A stretch of DNA of 9,449 bases from NCBI GenBank assembly GCA_937893415.1, contig CALBWZ010000028.1:1-9449 (forward strand), in the 5' to 3' direction. The notes under the pieces are model-generated. The model searched no databases. It saw only the letters and a list, made by a program, of their open reading frames with translations, and was not told the origin of the DNA. Shown here in pieces: positions 1 through 7,507 of this stretch (positions within the stretch are counted from its first letter, which is position 1; each line of letters begins with the position of its first letter). The position numbers were made by a program, and so were the translations under genes. The DNA is from an uncultured Comamonadaceae bacterium. GTDB lineage: Bacteria; Pseudomonadota; Gammaproteobacteria; Burkholderiales; Burkholderiaceae_C.

Positions 1-122
1 ATCCGCCCCTGCCTATCGGCAATCTCGCTCAGATGCTCACAGCGTTTGGGACGACATCACGTGCGAGCTAAAAGCGTCATAAACCAGACGGTTGACCCCT
101 ATTACAGCTTGGAGCCACTAAC

Positions 123-148
123 TTGACGATACCAGCTGGGCCTATACT
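123..148 (+). promoter_or_regulatory. Candidate promoter of yqaA, near-leaderless
   Basis: A good -10 hexamer, TATACT, lies at 143-148, nine bases before the ATG. A TTGACG at 123-128 is a fair -35, but the 14-bp spacer is shorter than usual, so the -35 assignment is doubtful. If the -10 is real, transcription would begin near 155, leaving a leader of about three bases and no room for a Shine-Dalgarno sequence. Confidence 0.35.
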
Positions 149-157
149 GCGCAGGCA

Positions 158-670
158 ATGAACGAATGGCTGCAATTACTACTGACTTGGCTAAGCCTGC
201 CCGAGGTGGGACTACCCACCTTGTTTGTCGTGGCGTTTGTGTCTGCCACGCTCTTGCCTATGGGTTCAGAGGCGGCTTTATTCGGATTGGTATCGATTAA
301 GCCAGAATTGTTCTGGCCTGCCATCATCGTGGCGAGTGCTGGCAATACAGCAGGTGGTGCCTTGAGTTGGGCTATGGGCATGGGCCTGCACAAAGCGGTG
401 GATGTCTCACGCGACAAGCGTGGCACTGCACACGTACCAAACGCTTACCACAACCGCGCCGGACAGTGGGCCGTTGCTTGGCTCAAGCGCTTAGGCCCTA
501 AAGCCTGTTTGCTGAGTTGGTTGCCTGCGGTGGGCGACCCACTGTGCGCGGTAGCGGGCTGGTTGCGGTTGCCGTTTTGGCCTTGCGTGGCCTACATGGC
601 AATCGGCAAACTGGCCCGCTACATCACCTTGACCTATGCATTGGTGTGGGGTTGGCAAATGTGGGGCTAA
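158..670 (+). CDS. yqaA: YqaA family (DedA-like/SNARE-associated) inner-membrane protein
   Basis: Small integral membrane protein of 170 residues, recognised by resemblance to E. coli YqaA (about 142 residues), a short relative of DedA proteins. Conserved landmarks are FVSATLLPMGSE at about 27-38, a Gly/Asn turn (NTAGG, 63-67), LSWLPAVGDPLCAVAGW at 119-135, and GKLARY at 150-155. Hydrophobic stretches near 18-45, 52-75, 115-135 and 140-166 suggest re-entrant or membrane-spanning helices. Larger DedA proteins support membrane homeostasis and lipid transport; the exact role of the short YqaA branch is not established, so no substrate is claimed. The N-terminus is a little longer than in E. coli, and about 20 polar residues (83-103) lie between the two conserved halves. 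The ATG at 158 has no properly spaced Shine-Dalgarno sequence and sits just downstream of a TATACT box. The gene converges on ychF with only 14 bp between stop codons. Confidence 0.85.
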   Translation: MNEWLQLLLTWLSLPEVGLPTLFVVAFVSATLLPMGSEAALFGLVSIKPELFWPAIIVASAGNTAGGALSWAMGMGLHKAVDVSRDKRGTAHVPNAYHNRAGQWAVAWLKRLGPKACLLSWLPAVGDPLCAVAGWLRLPFWPCVAYMAIGKLARYITLTYALVWGWQMWG

Positions 671-684
671 ACGCCTCTTACAGG

Positions 685-1776
685 TTAAGGGCTGAACAAG
701 AAGTTCATCACGTCACCATCTTTCACCACGTACTCTTTGCCTTCAGCGCGCATTTTCCCGGCGTCTTTGGCACCTTGCTCTCCTTTGAACGAAATAAAGT
801 CGCTGAAAGCAATGGTTTGAGCGCGTATGTAGCCCTTTTCAAAGTCGGTATGGATGACGCCTGCGGCTTGAGGGCCAGTATCACCTACGCGTATGGTCCA
901 TGCGCGCACCTCTTTCACGCCAGCCGTGAAGTAAGTTTGCAAACCCAGCAGAGAATAGGCTGACCGAATGAGGCGGTTAAGTCCTGGCTCGGCTTGACCC
1001 AACTCTTCCAAAAACATCTGGCGGTCTTCGTCGTCCATTTCGCTCATCTCGGCTTCAAGTTTGGCGCAAATAGCCACGACTGGCGCACCTTGTGCCGCGG
1101 CGAAGGCGGTTAACTTGTCCAGCAAAGGGTTGTTCTCAAAGCCGTCTTCTGCCACGTTGGCAACAAACATGGCGGGTTTGGCCGTGATGAGAAAAAATTG
1201 TTTCAGATCGGCTTGCTCCTCTTTGGAGAAGTCAATGGTGCGCACGGGCTTGGTATCGTTCAGCGCGAGCTGACACTTTTCCAAGACGATCAATTGCTTG
1301 GCCGCATCTTTGTCGCCAGAGCGGGCTATTTTGCTAACACGGTGCAAGGCTTTTTCAACCGCCGACAAGTCCGCCAAACACAACTCTGTTTGAATGACCT
1401 CAATGTCAGAAATGGGGTCTATTTTGTTAGACACGTGTATGACGTTGTCGTCTTCAAAACACCTCACCACATTGACAATGGCGTCGGTTTCACGAATATG
1501 GGCCAAAAATTTGTTGCCCAAGCCCTCGCCGGTACTTGCACCGGCCACCAAACCAGCAATATCAACAAATTCCACAATAGCAGGCACCACGCGATCGGGT
1601 TCCACTATGGCTTTCAACTCGTCTAAACGCGTATCAGGCACTTCCACTACGCCCACATTGGGCTCTATGGTGCAAAACGGATAGTTCTCCGCCGCAATGC
1701 CCGACTTGGTCAGGGCGTTAAACAATGTACTTTTACCAACGTTGGGCAAGCCAACAATGCCGCATTTCAAACTCAT
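685..1776 (-). CDS. ychF: Redox-regulated ATPase YchF (Obg-family, OLA1-type)
   Basis: Cytoplasmic P-loop ATPase of 363 residues, the same length as E. coli YchF. The family binds ATP rather than GTP, associates with ribosomes and is linked to translation initiation at leaderless mRNAs and to oxidative-stress responses. Visible motifs: Walker [10 protein letters not shown] (9-17), the switch-region [10 protein letters not shown] (31-40), DIAGLV (72-77), where a hydrophobic residue replaces the catalytic glutamine (HAS-type), and NVAE (207-210), the altered G4 motif that explains the loss of guanine specificity. A coiled helical insert follows at about 120-200, and a C-terminal TGS domain runs from about 278 to 361. 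The ATG start is preceded by AGGA with a 5-base spacer (complement of 1782-1785), the best ribosome-binding site in the window. It is convergent with yqaA and divergent from the UbiH-type gene. The frequent Burkholderiales neighbour pth is absent here. Confidence 0.97.
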   Translation of the reverse strand: MSLKCGIVGLPNVGKSTLFNALTKSGIAAENYPFCTIEPNVGVVEVPDTRLDELKAIVEPDRVVPAIVEFVDIAGLVAGASTGEGLGNKFLAHIRETDAIVNVVRCFEDDNVIHVSNKIDPISDIEVIQTELCLADLSAVEKALHRVSKIARSGDKDAAKQLIVLEKCQLALNDTKPVRTIDFSKEEQADLKQFFLITAKPAMFVANVAEDGFENNPLLDKLTAFAAAQGAPVVAICAKLEAEMSEMDDEDRQMFLEELGQAEPGLNRLIRSAYSLLGLQTYFTAGVKEVRAWTIRVGDTGPQAAGVIHTDFEKGYIRAQTIAFSDFISFKGEQGAKDAGKMRAEGKEYVVKDGDVMNFLFSP

Positions 1777-1866
1777 GATGATCCTAAAAAACTAGGGCTT
1801 AGTTTAAGCCACTGCGCCAAACCCTACCTCTGGTCCACCGCTGCACCAGCACAAGCCACCCCCTCT

Positions 1867-1872
1867 TACAAT
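1867..1872 (+). promoter_or_regulatory. Candidate -10 box for a leaderless UbiH-type mRNA
   Basis: TACAAT at 1867-1872 ends six bases before the ATG at 1879, which would place the transcription start at, or within a base or two of, the A of the start codon. There is no clear -35 hexamer at the expected place (about 1844-1849 reads CACCAG) and no Shine-Dalgarno sequence. The call rests on the -10 match and its position alone. Confidence 0.35.
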
Positions 1873-1878
1873 GAAGGC

Positions 1879-3033
1879 ATGACTTTGCAAGCCGATATTG
1901 CCGTGCACGGCAGCGGTATAACCGCTCACACCACTGCGTTGCTAATGGCCGGCTTGGGCCTGCGCGTGCAGGTGACTGCTGTACCTAGCTCTAGCCACAC
2001 AGCAGCGGTGCGTGATATCCGCGCCTACGCTGTCAATCACGCCTCCAAAGCCACGCTCACTTTGGCTGGGGTGTGGCCTGACGACGCATATGCCGATTGG
2101 CTCACCCCCGTTCATCAAATGCGGGTATTTGGTGACACCTCAGGGCAGTTGGACTTCAACGGCCCCGATGGCATCACCAACCTGCCTGTTGCGTGGATGG
2201 CAGATGTGCCCGCTTTGGAGAACACTTTGCGGCGGATTGTAAGTACTCACTCTCGTATTACTCAAGTGGCAGAAGGCGCTGAGCCCGTAGGCACTTTGAA
2301 CGTGTTGTGCGAAGGCAAGCACAGCGCATGGCGAAGCCGACTGGGTATAGACACCGCCCCTGTTCACTACCCCCACCGCGCCTTGGCGGCTCGTTTGCGC
2401 AGCGCCCAGCCCCACGGTGGCGTTGCACAACAGTGGTTTGATGGCGATACCATTTTGGCGCTGCTGCCTGTAGGTGGTGCAGGTGGTTGCGACCTGGCCA
2501 TGGTCTGGTCCATGCCACAAACACAATGCGACGAGTGGACAAGAAAGGCTCAAACAGCTGACGGGGTCAGCGAATTGCTGCAAGCCATTGGTACAGCCAG
2601 CCGGCATGGCTTCAGCCAACTTGAGATACTGAACGGTCCAGTGGGTTTTGGGCTCACACGGTCGCTGGCCACGCAGTGGGTGCTGCCAGGCGTGGCCTTG
2701 GTTGGTGACTCAGCCCACACCATTCACCCGCTCGCAGGATTGGGCTTGAATATGGGCTTGGCCGACGTGCAGGCGTTGGTAGATGTGGTGGGCGCAAGGC
2801 GAAAAGGACAAACGGTGGCAGATATGCGGGTGCTTAGACGCTACCAGCGCCGCCGCGCCGCCAGCACCGCCGATTTGCAATTCGCCACACATGCACTGTT
2901 CCACGTGTTTACCCAACCTTGGGCTAAGACCCAGCCTGTGCAAAGCTTACGCAATTGGGGCATGCTAGCCGTTAACGCAGCTAAGCCACTCAAACGCTGG
3001 GTTCAGGCTCAAGGCATGGGCCGCACGTATTAA
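1879..3033 (+). CDS. UbiH/UbiF/VisC/COQ6-type FAD-dependent monooxygenase
   Basis: A 384-residue flavoprotein of class A aromatic hydroxylase type, about the usual length for the family. The clearest landmark is the second FAD-binding motif, GDSAHTIHPLAGLGLNMGLAD (276-296), which closely follows the UbiH signature. The N-terminal dinucleotide motif (VHGSGITA, about 9-16) has alanine where the third glycycine of GxGxxG is expected, and the central DG motif reads CEGKHSAWR (144-152) with Glu for Asp. Family members hydroxylate the ring of ubiquinone precursors in the cytoplasm or at the membrane using O2 and NAD(P)H. Which ring position, or whether quinone is the substrate at all, cannot be read from the sequence, so no symbol is given. 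It is first in a same-strand run with dsbC (32 bp) and the M61 peptidase. The start ATG appears nearly leaderless. The family call is strong; the specific function is open. Confidence 0.85.
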   Translation: MTLQADIAVHGSGITAHTTALLMAGLGLRVQVTAVPSSSHTAAVRDIRAYAVNHASKATLTLAGVWPDDAYADWLTPVHQMRVFGDTSGQLDFNGPDGITNLPVAWMADVPALENTLRRIVSTHSRITQVAEGAEPVGTLNVLCEGKHSAWRSRLGIDTAPVHYPHRALAARLRSAQPHGGVAQQWFDGDTILALLPVGGAGGCDLAMVWSMPQTQCDEWTRKAQTADGVSELLQAIGTASRHGFSQLEILNGPVGFGLTRSLATQWVLPGVALVGDSAHTIHPLAGLGLNMGLADVQALVDVVGARRKGQTVADMRVLRRYQRRRAASTADLQFATHALFHVFTQPWAKTQPVQSLRNWGMLAVNAAKPLKRWVQAQGMGRTY

Positions 3034-3065
3034 CTATTTTTTATTGTTTAACAACGCAACATCAT

Positions 3066-3806
3066 ATGACGTCTATTTTTACTTTGACACGCCACTTGGC
3101 CACCTTGGCCTTGGCCTGTTTACTCGCGCTACCGGCCACGGCCCAAGACGTCCCACAAGCCAACACCATACGCACAAACCTCGCCAAGCAGCTGCCTAAT
3201 TTGCCCGCTATTGACAGCGTGCTGGCCACCCCCATGAAAGGCTTGTTTGAGGTCCGGTTTGGTGGCAGCGACATTTTGTACACCGATGCAGGTGGCAACT
3301 ATTTGATACAAGGTTCGCTGATTGACCTCAAGGCCAAGCGCAATTTGACAGAGGAGCGCACCAACGCGCTGTCGGCCATTGCGTTTGACGAGTTGCCTTT
3401 AAAAGATGCCTTTGTTATCAAACGTGGAACCGGCAGCAGGAAAATAGCGGTGTTTGAAGACCCCAATTGTGGTTACTGCAAACGTTTTGAACAAGGCTTG
3501 GCCACACTTGACAACATCACAGTTTACGTATTTTTGTATCCCATACTAGGCCCTGACTCAGTCAAAAAATCACAAGCCATTTGGTGTGCCAAAAACCCTG
3601 GTAAAACCTTTGAAGACTGGATGCTCGACGGCGTCACACCGCCTAACTTGGCCAAGTGCAACACCGACGCGCTCACGCGCAACACTGAATTTGGCAAACG
3701 CAACAAAATACAAGGCACACCCGCCATCTTCTTTACCGATGGCACACGCGTACCTGGTGCCATTTCTGCCGACGAGGTGGAGAAACGCCTAGCAGCCATC
3801 CAATAA
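3066..3806 (+). CDS. dsbC: DsbC-type periplasmic thiol:disulfide isomerase
   Basis: A 246-residue secreted protein of the DsbC/DsbG family. Residues 1-26 form a typical signal peptide (basic start, hydrophobic core LATLALACLLALP, likely cut after ATA), so the mature protein is periplasmic. An N-terminal dimerisation domain spans about 30-90, including the FGGSDILYTDAGGNYLIQGSLID segment that typifies DsbC. The thioredoxin-fold domain carries the redox pair C135-G-Y-C138, the cis-proline motif TP at 218-219, and a second cysteine pair, C174 and C198, matching the structural disulfide of E. coli DsbC. The enzyme shuffles wrong disulfides and is kept reduced by DsbD, which is not in this window. 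The ATG at 3066 is chosen because it gives a full signal peptide; no Shine-Dalgarno sequence is visible. It lies 32 bp after the UbiH-type gene and 23 bp before the M61 gene. Confidence 0.93.
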   Translation: MTSIFTLTRHLATLALACLLALPATAQDVPQANTIRTNLAKQLPNLPAIDSVLATPMKGLFEVRFGGSDILYTDAGGNYLIQGSLIDLKAKRNLTEERTNALSAIAFDELPLKDAFVIKRGTGSRKIAVFEDPNCGYCKRFEQGLATLDNITVYVFLYPILGPDSVKKSQAIWCAKNPGKTFEDWMLDGVTPPNLAKCNTDALTRNTEFGKRNKIQGTPAIFFTDGTRVPGAISADEVEKRLAAIQ

Positions 3807-3829
3807 ACAACAGCAAAGCAACCCACGCC

Positions 3830-5635
3830 ATGGCTTCTGTCACCCACACCGTTGGCTTCAGCCAAGTTGAAAACCATTTGTTTGAGGTGCAACTGCGCAT
3901 CACCAAGCCAGCCAAACAACAGCTGCTGAGCTTGCCAGTTTGGATTGCCGGTAGCTACTTGATACGTGAATTTTCCGGCCAGCTACAAGGCCTTGAGGCC
4001 TCGCAGGGCCGCAGTGCATGCCCGGTTAAGCAACGCAGCAAAAATGAGTGGGTGGTCAGCACCAACGCCAGCACACCGCTGGTGGTACGTTTTGCGGTGT
4101 ATGCCTTTGATGCCTCTGTGCGAACGGCCTTCCTGGACCAGACCAGGGGCTTTTTTAACCCCACCAGCCTGTGCCTGCGCGTTGCTGGTCTGACCGGAAC
4201 AACACAGCGCTTGGTCATCACCAAGCCTGCGCAAGCACACTGCTCTACTTGGCGAGTTTCTACTGCCTTGAAGCCCGTTGCGGTGGATGCACGCGGCTAC
4301 GGCAGCTACACCGCAGCCAACTACGACATGTTGGCGGATTCGCCAGTGACGTTGGGTGATTTTTGGCGCGGCCAATTTACCCTGCGCGGTGTACCCCACC
4401 AGTTTGTAGTCACTGGCATGGGCAGCGCCACGCAAGCTGGCTTTGACCACAAGCGGCTCATGGCTGACACCAAACGTATTTGTGAAACAGAAATGGCCTT
4501 GTGGCATGGTGCCAGTGCCAAAGCCACGCCATTGCCATTTGACCACTATGTGTTTATGTTGCATGCCAGCGCCAACGGTTATGGTGGGCTAGAGCACCAA
4601 TTCAGCACCGCACTTATTTGCCCGCGAGCGCACCTGCCGCAGCTAGACACCGCCAACCCAACTGCGATGTCGCCTGGGTCGCCCCTTTCAGCCAGCGATG
4701 GCTACACGCAGTTATTGGGGCTGATCAGCCACGAGTATTTCCATACGTGGAACGTGAAGCGCATGCGCCCAAGCGAGTTGGCCACCATCCATTACGACAG
4801 CGAAAACTACACCGAGTTGCTGTGGTTCTTTGAGGGCTTTACCAGCTACTATGACGACCTTATGCTTCAGCGGGCTGGCATTATTTCACGTGACACCTAC
4901 TTAGAGTTGGTCTCTAAAACCATCAACCAAGTGGCACAAACGCCAGGTCGCTTGGTACAAAGTGTGGCGCAGGCCAGTTTTGATGCCTGGGTCAAGTACT
5001 ACCGTATCAACGAAAACACACCGAACGCCACTGTCAGCTACTACACCAAGGGCTCATTGGTTGCGCTGTGCTTGGACCTGAGTTTGCGAAGCGCGTCTGG
5101 CTCTCACACCACGCTAGACGACCTCATGCGCAGTTTGTGGGCCATCACCAATGGTGGACCCATGCGTGAACGTGATGTCACAACTGCGCTGGTGCAACTG
5201 GGCTATCCAGATATAGCCAAACAGCTGCAACTGTGGGTGCACAGCACCAGCGCTTTACCAGTCGCCTCGCTGTTGAGCGCGTTTGGCGTTAAGCAACACC
5301 GCACAACGCCTACTACAGCGCAATACCTTGGGATGCGTGTTGCCCAGACCAATGGCCTGCGCATCAGCCATGTGCAGCGCGGCAGCGCTGCTGAAACCGC
5401 CGGTTTTGCCAGCGGCGACGAGTGGTTGGCTGTAACGGTGGGTGGGCAGACTTGGCGAGTCTTGTCTCTTGACGAGGTGACGACGTGGCTGGCGCAGCGC
5501 GCTGAGGTGCAAGCCTTGGTCAACCGTGACGGCCAAATCCTCACACTGGACTTGCACATGCCCGTCATACCCGCTGCACAGTTGCATACACTTCACACGG
5601 TTGATGCCACGCTGCTGAAGCATTGGTTGCACTAA
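3830..5635 (+). CDS. M61 family metallopeptidase (glycyl aminopeptidase type) with PDZ domain
   Basis: A 601-residue protein matching the M61 peptidase architecture: an N-terminal beta-rich domain (about 1-170), a gluzincin catalytic domain (about 170-480) and a C-terminal PDZ domain (about 498-576, starting LGMRV). The zinc site is HEYFH (301-305), followed about 30 residues on by WFFEGFTSYY (332-341), whose Glu335 is the expected third ligand. GGLEH (252-256) is the family counterpart of the GxMEN substrate-binding motif of M1 enzymes. The best-known M61 member, from Sphingomonas, removes N-terminal glycine and alanine; the substrate here is unknown. No signal peptide is visible, so it is probably cytoplasmic. 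It is the last gene of the run starting at 1879, 23 bp after dsbC, and has no evident ribosome-binding site. All key catalytic residues are intact. Confidence 0.92.
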   Translation: MASVTHTVGFSQVENHLFEVQLRITKPAKQQLLSLPVWIAGSYLIREFSGQLQGLEASQGRSACPVKQRSKNEWVVSTNASTPLVVRFAVYAFDASVRTAFLDQTRGFFNPTSLCLRVAGLTGTTQRLVITKPAQAHCSTWRVSTALKPVAVDARGYGSYTAANYDMLADSPVTLGDFWRGQFTLRGVPHQFVVTGMGSATQAGFDHKRLMADTKRICETEMALWHGASAKATPLPFDHYVFMLHASANGYGGLEHQFSTALICPRAHLPQLDTANPTAMSPGSPLSASDGYTQLLGLISHEYFHTWNVKRMRPSELATIHYDSENYTELLWFFEGFTSYYDDLMLQRAGIISRDTYLELVSKTINQVAQTPGRLVQSVAQASFDAWVKYYRINENTPNATVSYYTKGSLVALCLDLSLRSASGSHTTLDDLMRSLWAITNGGPMRERDVTTALVQLGYPDIAKQLQLWVHSTSALPVASLLSAFGVKQHRTTPTTAQYLGMRVAQTNGLRISHVQRGSAAETAGFASGDEWLAVTVGGQTWRVLSLDEVTTWLAQRAEVQALVNRDGQILTLDLHMPVIPAAQLHTLHTVDATLLKHWLH

Positions 5636-5731
5636 CAATTGTGCACCACAGCGGCTGACGCTATAACGGCTTGCTTTGATCAAACAGTAGGCTTGTAAAA
5701 ACACCAAACGCTGGCATGCAGGACTGATGTG

Positions 5732-7027
5732 TCATCGCTTGTCGATGACGCGCTTGGCTTTGCCCATGCTGCGCTCGACACCACCACAGGGCTGCAACAC
5801 CACAGTGATGCTGCTGCCTACAAACGTTTTTACATCCTGCGCCAGCGCGGCCGCGGCGGCCAATGCACGCTGACTGTTGTGTGATTGATTGGGTGCAACC
5901 TCTACATGGACAGATAAGCAGTCCAAATGGCCGTCTTTGGTGAGCACGCACTGGTAGTGCGGCGCCAGCATGGCTTGTTTAAGAATCAACTCCTCGATTT
6001 GCGTAGGGAATACATTGACGCCCCTCACAATCATCATGTCGTCGCTGCGCCCCGTTATTTTTTCCATACGACGCATTGGCCGTGACGTACCCGGCAATAA
6101 GCGCGTGAGGTCACGCGTGCGGTAGCGAATAATGGGCAGCGCCTCTTTGGTCAAGCTGGTAAAGACCAACTCTCCCATGTCGCCGTCAGCAACAAGCTCT
6201 CCTGTGTCGGGATTGATGACTTCTGGGTAAAAGTGATCTTCCCAAATAGTGGGGCCGTCTTTGCGTTCAATACACTCACTGGCTACGCCGGGCCCCATGA
6301 CTTCTGACAGGCCGTAAATATCCACCGCATCAATGCCCATGCGCTGCTCAATGGCCAAACGCATGTCGTTGGTCCAAGGCTCTGCACCAAACACACCTAC
6401 ACGCAGTGAGCTGCTGCGAGGGTCGATGCCTTGTCGTTCAAACTCGTCGGCGATAGCCAGCATGTAACTGGGCGTGACCATAATGATGTCTGGCTTGAAG
6501 TCTTGAATGAGTTGCACTTGACGCTCGGTTTGTCCGCCGCCAAACGGCACCACAGTTAAACCCAAACGCTCAGCGCCGTAATGCGCGCCCAAACCGCCCG
6601 TGAACAAACCGTAGCCATAGCTCACATGCACCATGTCACCGCGTCTAGCGCCACCAGCGCGCAAACTGCGAGCCACCAAGGTGGCCCATGTGTCGATATC
6701 GTTTTGGGTATAGCCCACCACTGTGGGTTTGCCTGTCGTGCCGCTCGAGGCGTGTATGCGCACCACTTGCTCACGCGGCACAGCGAACATGCCAAAGGGG
6801 TAGTTATCGCGTAAGTCAGCTTTGGTGGTGAAAGGAAACTTAGACAAGTCTGCCAAGCTGCGGCAACCGTTGGGGTGGATACCCGCCGCATCAAATTTGG
6901 CTTTGTACACCGGCGAATTGGCATAGGCATGGGCCAGTGTGGCCTGCAGGCGTTTGAGTTGCAACGCGCGCAACTCATCAACGCTGGCGGTTTCAATGGC
7001 ATCTAAAGGTAGGTTGCTAACAGTCAT
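5732..7027 (-). CDS. paaK: Phenylacetate-CoA ligase PaaK
   Basis: A 431-residue adenylate-forming enzyme that converts phenylacetate, ATP and CoA to phenylacetyl-CoA, the entry step of aerobic phenylacetate degradation, in the cytoplasm. The length is typical for PaaK. Visible motifs: the ATP-binding P-loop SSGTTGKPT (94-102), FGAEPW (213-218), YGLSE (238-242), the hinge-region RYRTRD (301-306), GRSDDMMIVRGVNVFP (326-341) characteristic of PaaK, and the C-terminal lysine segment SMGKAKRV (420-427). It is the last gene of the leftward paaG-paaI-paaK operon, 31 bp after paaI, and converges on the M61 gene with a 96-bp gap. No good Shine-Dalgarno sequence precedes the ATG at 7027, but the conserved N-terminal region begins close to it. 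Nothing is truncated. Confidence 0.97.
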   Translation of the reverse strand: MTVSNLPLDAIETASVDELRALQLKRLQATLAHAYANSPVYKAKFDAAGIHPNGCRSLADLSKFPFTTKADLRDNYPFGMFAVPREQVVRIHASSGTTGKPTVVGYTQNDIDTWATLVARSLRAGGARRGDMVHVSYGYGLFTGGLGAHYGAERLGLTVVPFGGGQTERQVQLIQDFKPDIIMVTPSYMLAIADEFERQGIDPRSSSLRVGVFGAEPWTNDMRLAIEQRMGIDAVDIYGLSEVMGPGVASECIERKDGPTIWEDHFYPEVINPDTGELVADGDMGELVFTSLTKEALPIIRYRTRDLTRLLPGTSRPMRRMEKITGRSDDMMIVRGVNVFPTQIEELILKQAMLAPHYQCVLTKDGHLDCLSVHVEVAPNQSHNSQRALAAAAALAQDVKTFVGSSITVVLQPCGGVERSMGKAKRVIDKR

Positions 7028-7058
7028 GGTGCTTGGAAGTTAAAACGTAAAAAAGGGT

Positions 7059-7502
7059 TTAAACGGGCAATACCGTGCCTTTTATAGCCGTTGATTTGCC
7101 CCTGAACAGAGCAATGGTCGTGCCCTCTTGGTTGCTAACGCGAATGTCGTACACACCCGCTCGCCCACGCACGATTTGCTCAGTTGCACGAGCTGTCAGC
7201 ACATCACCCAACACAGAAGCTTCTAAAAATTCAATCGTGCAGCCAGATGCCACACTGGCTTGGTTGCGGCTGTTACAAGCGAAGGCGAAGGCTGAGTCAG
7301 CCAGCGTGAAAATAAAGCCACCATGACACATGCCCAAACCGTTCACATGCTTAGATGTCACGGTCATTTGCAGTTGCGCCTCACCCGGAGCGCAATGCAT
7401 CAATGACATGCCCATGGTTATACGGCTGGCTACATCGGCCTCAAACATGTGCGCACAAGCGCTCTGAGCCAGCGCCAATGCTTCAGCGGTGTGTGCCGTC
7501 AT
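7059..7502 (-). CDS. paaI: Hydroxyphenylacetyl-CoA thioesterase PaaI
   Basis: A 147-residue hotdog-fold thioesterase, the usual size for PaaI. The active-site stretch is complete: N54, H60-G-G62 and the catalytic Asp D69 within NGLGMCHGGFIFTLADSAFA (54-73), followed by the PaaI-typical CNSRN (76-80). In the phenylacetate pathway PaaI hydrolyses CoA thioesters of ring-hydroxylated or dead-end intermediates, releasing trapped CoA; PaaI proteins form tetramers in the cytoplasm. Its ATG begins five bases after the paaG stop codon, which implies translational coupling, and paaK follows 31 bp downstream. A GGGA lies about ten bases before the ATG, inside the end of paaG, and may serve as a weak ribosome-binding site. 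Confidence 0.95.
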   Translation of the reverse strand: MTAHTAEALALAQSACAHMFEADVASRITMGMSLMHCAPGEAQLQMTVTSKHVNGLGMCHGGFIFTLADSAFAFACNSRNQASVASGCTIEFLEASVLGDVLTARATEQIVRGRAGVYDIRVSNQEGTTIALFRGKSTAIKGTVLPV

Positions 7503-7507
7503 AGCGC

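Noticed and set aside
1..126. Plus-strand reading frames open at the left edge, stopping at 71, 82 and 126, one of which could be the end of an upstream gene.
   Set aside because: None of the three short peptides is recognisable and base usage does not single one out. On the minus strand no start codon leads to an open frame reaching the edge. An upstream plus-strand gene end is possible but cannot be assigned.
1198..1626. A 142-codon open frame on the plus strand opposite ychF.
   Set aside because: The opposite strand encodes a full-length YchF with all motifs; this frame is a by-product of its codon usage.
3034..3065. T-rich stretch after the UbiH-type gene as a terminator.
   Set aside because: There are six T after the stop codon, but no GC-rich stem precedes them, so transcription probably continues into dsbC.
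3983..4564. A 193-codon open frame on the minus strand inside the M61 gene.
   Set aside because: It lies wholly antisense to a gene with complete catalytic motifs, and its translation is rich in Cys, His and Arg with no recognisable domain.
5636..5731. Possible bidirectional terminator between the M61 gene and paaK, including the palindrome TTTGATCAAA at 5675-5684.
   Set aside because: The palindrome has no loop and no following T-run; the other stems in this gap are four base pairs or fewer. No terminator is supported.
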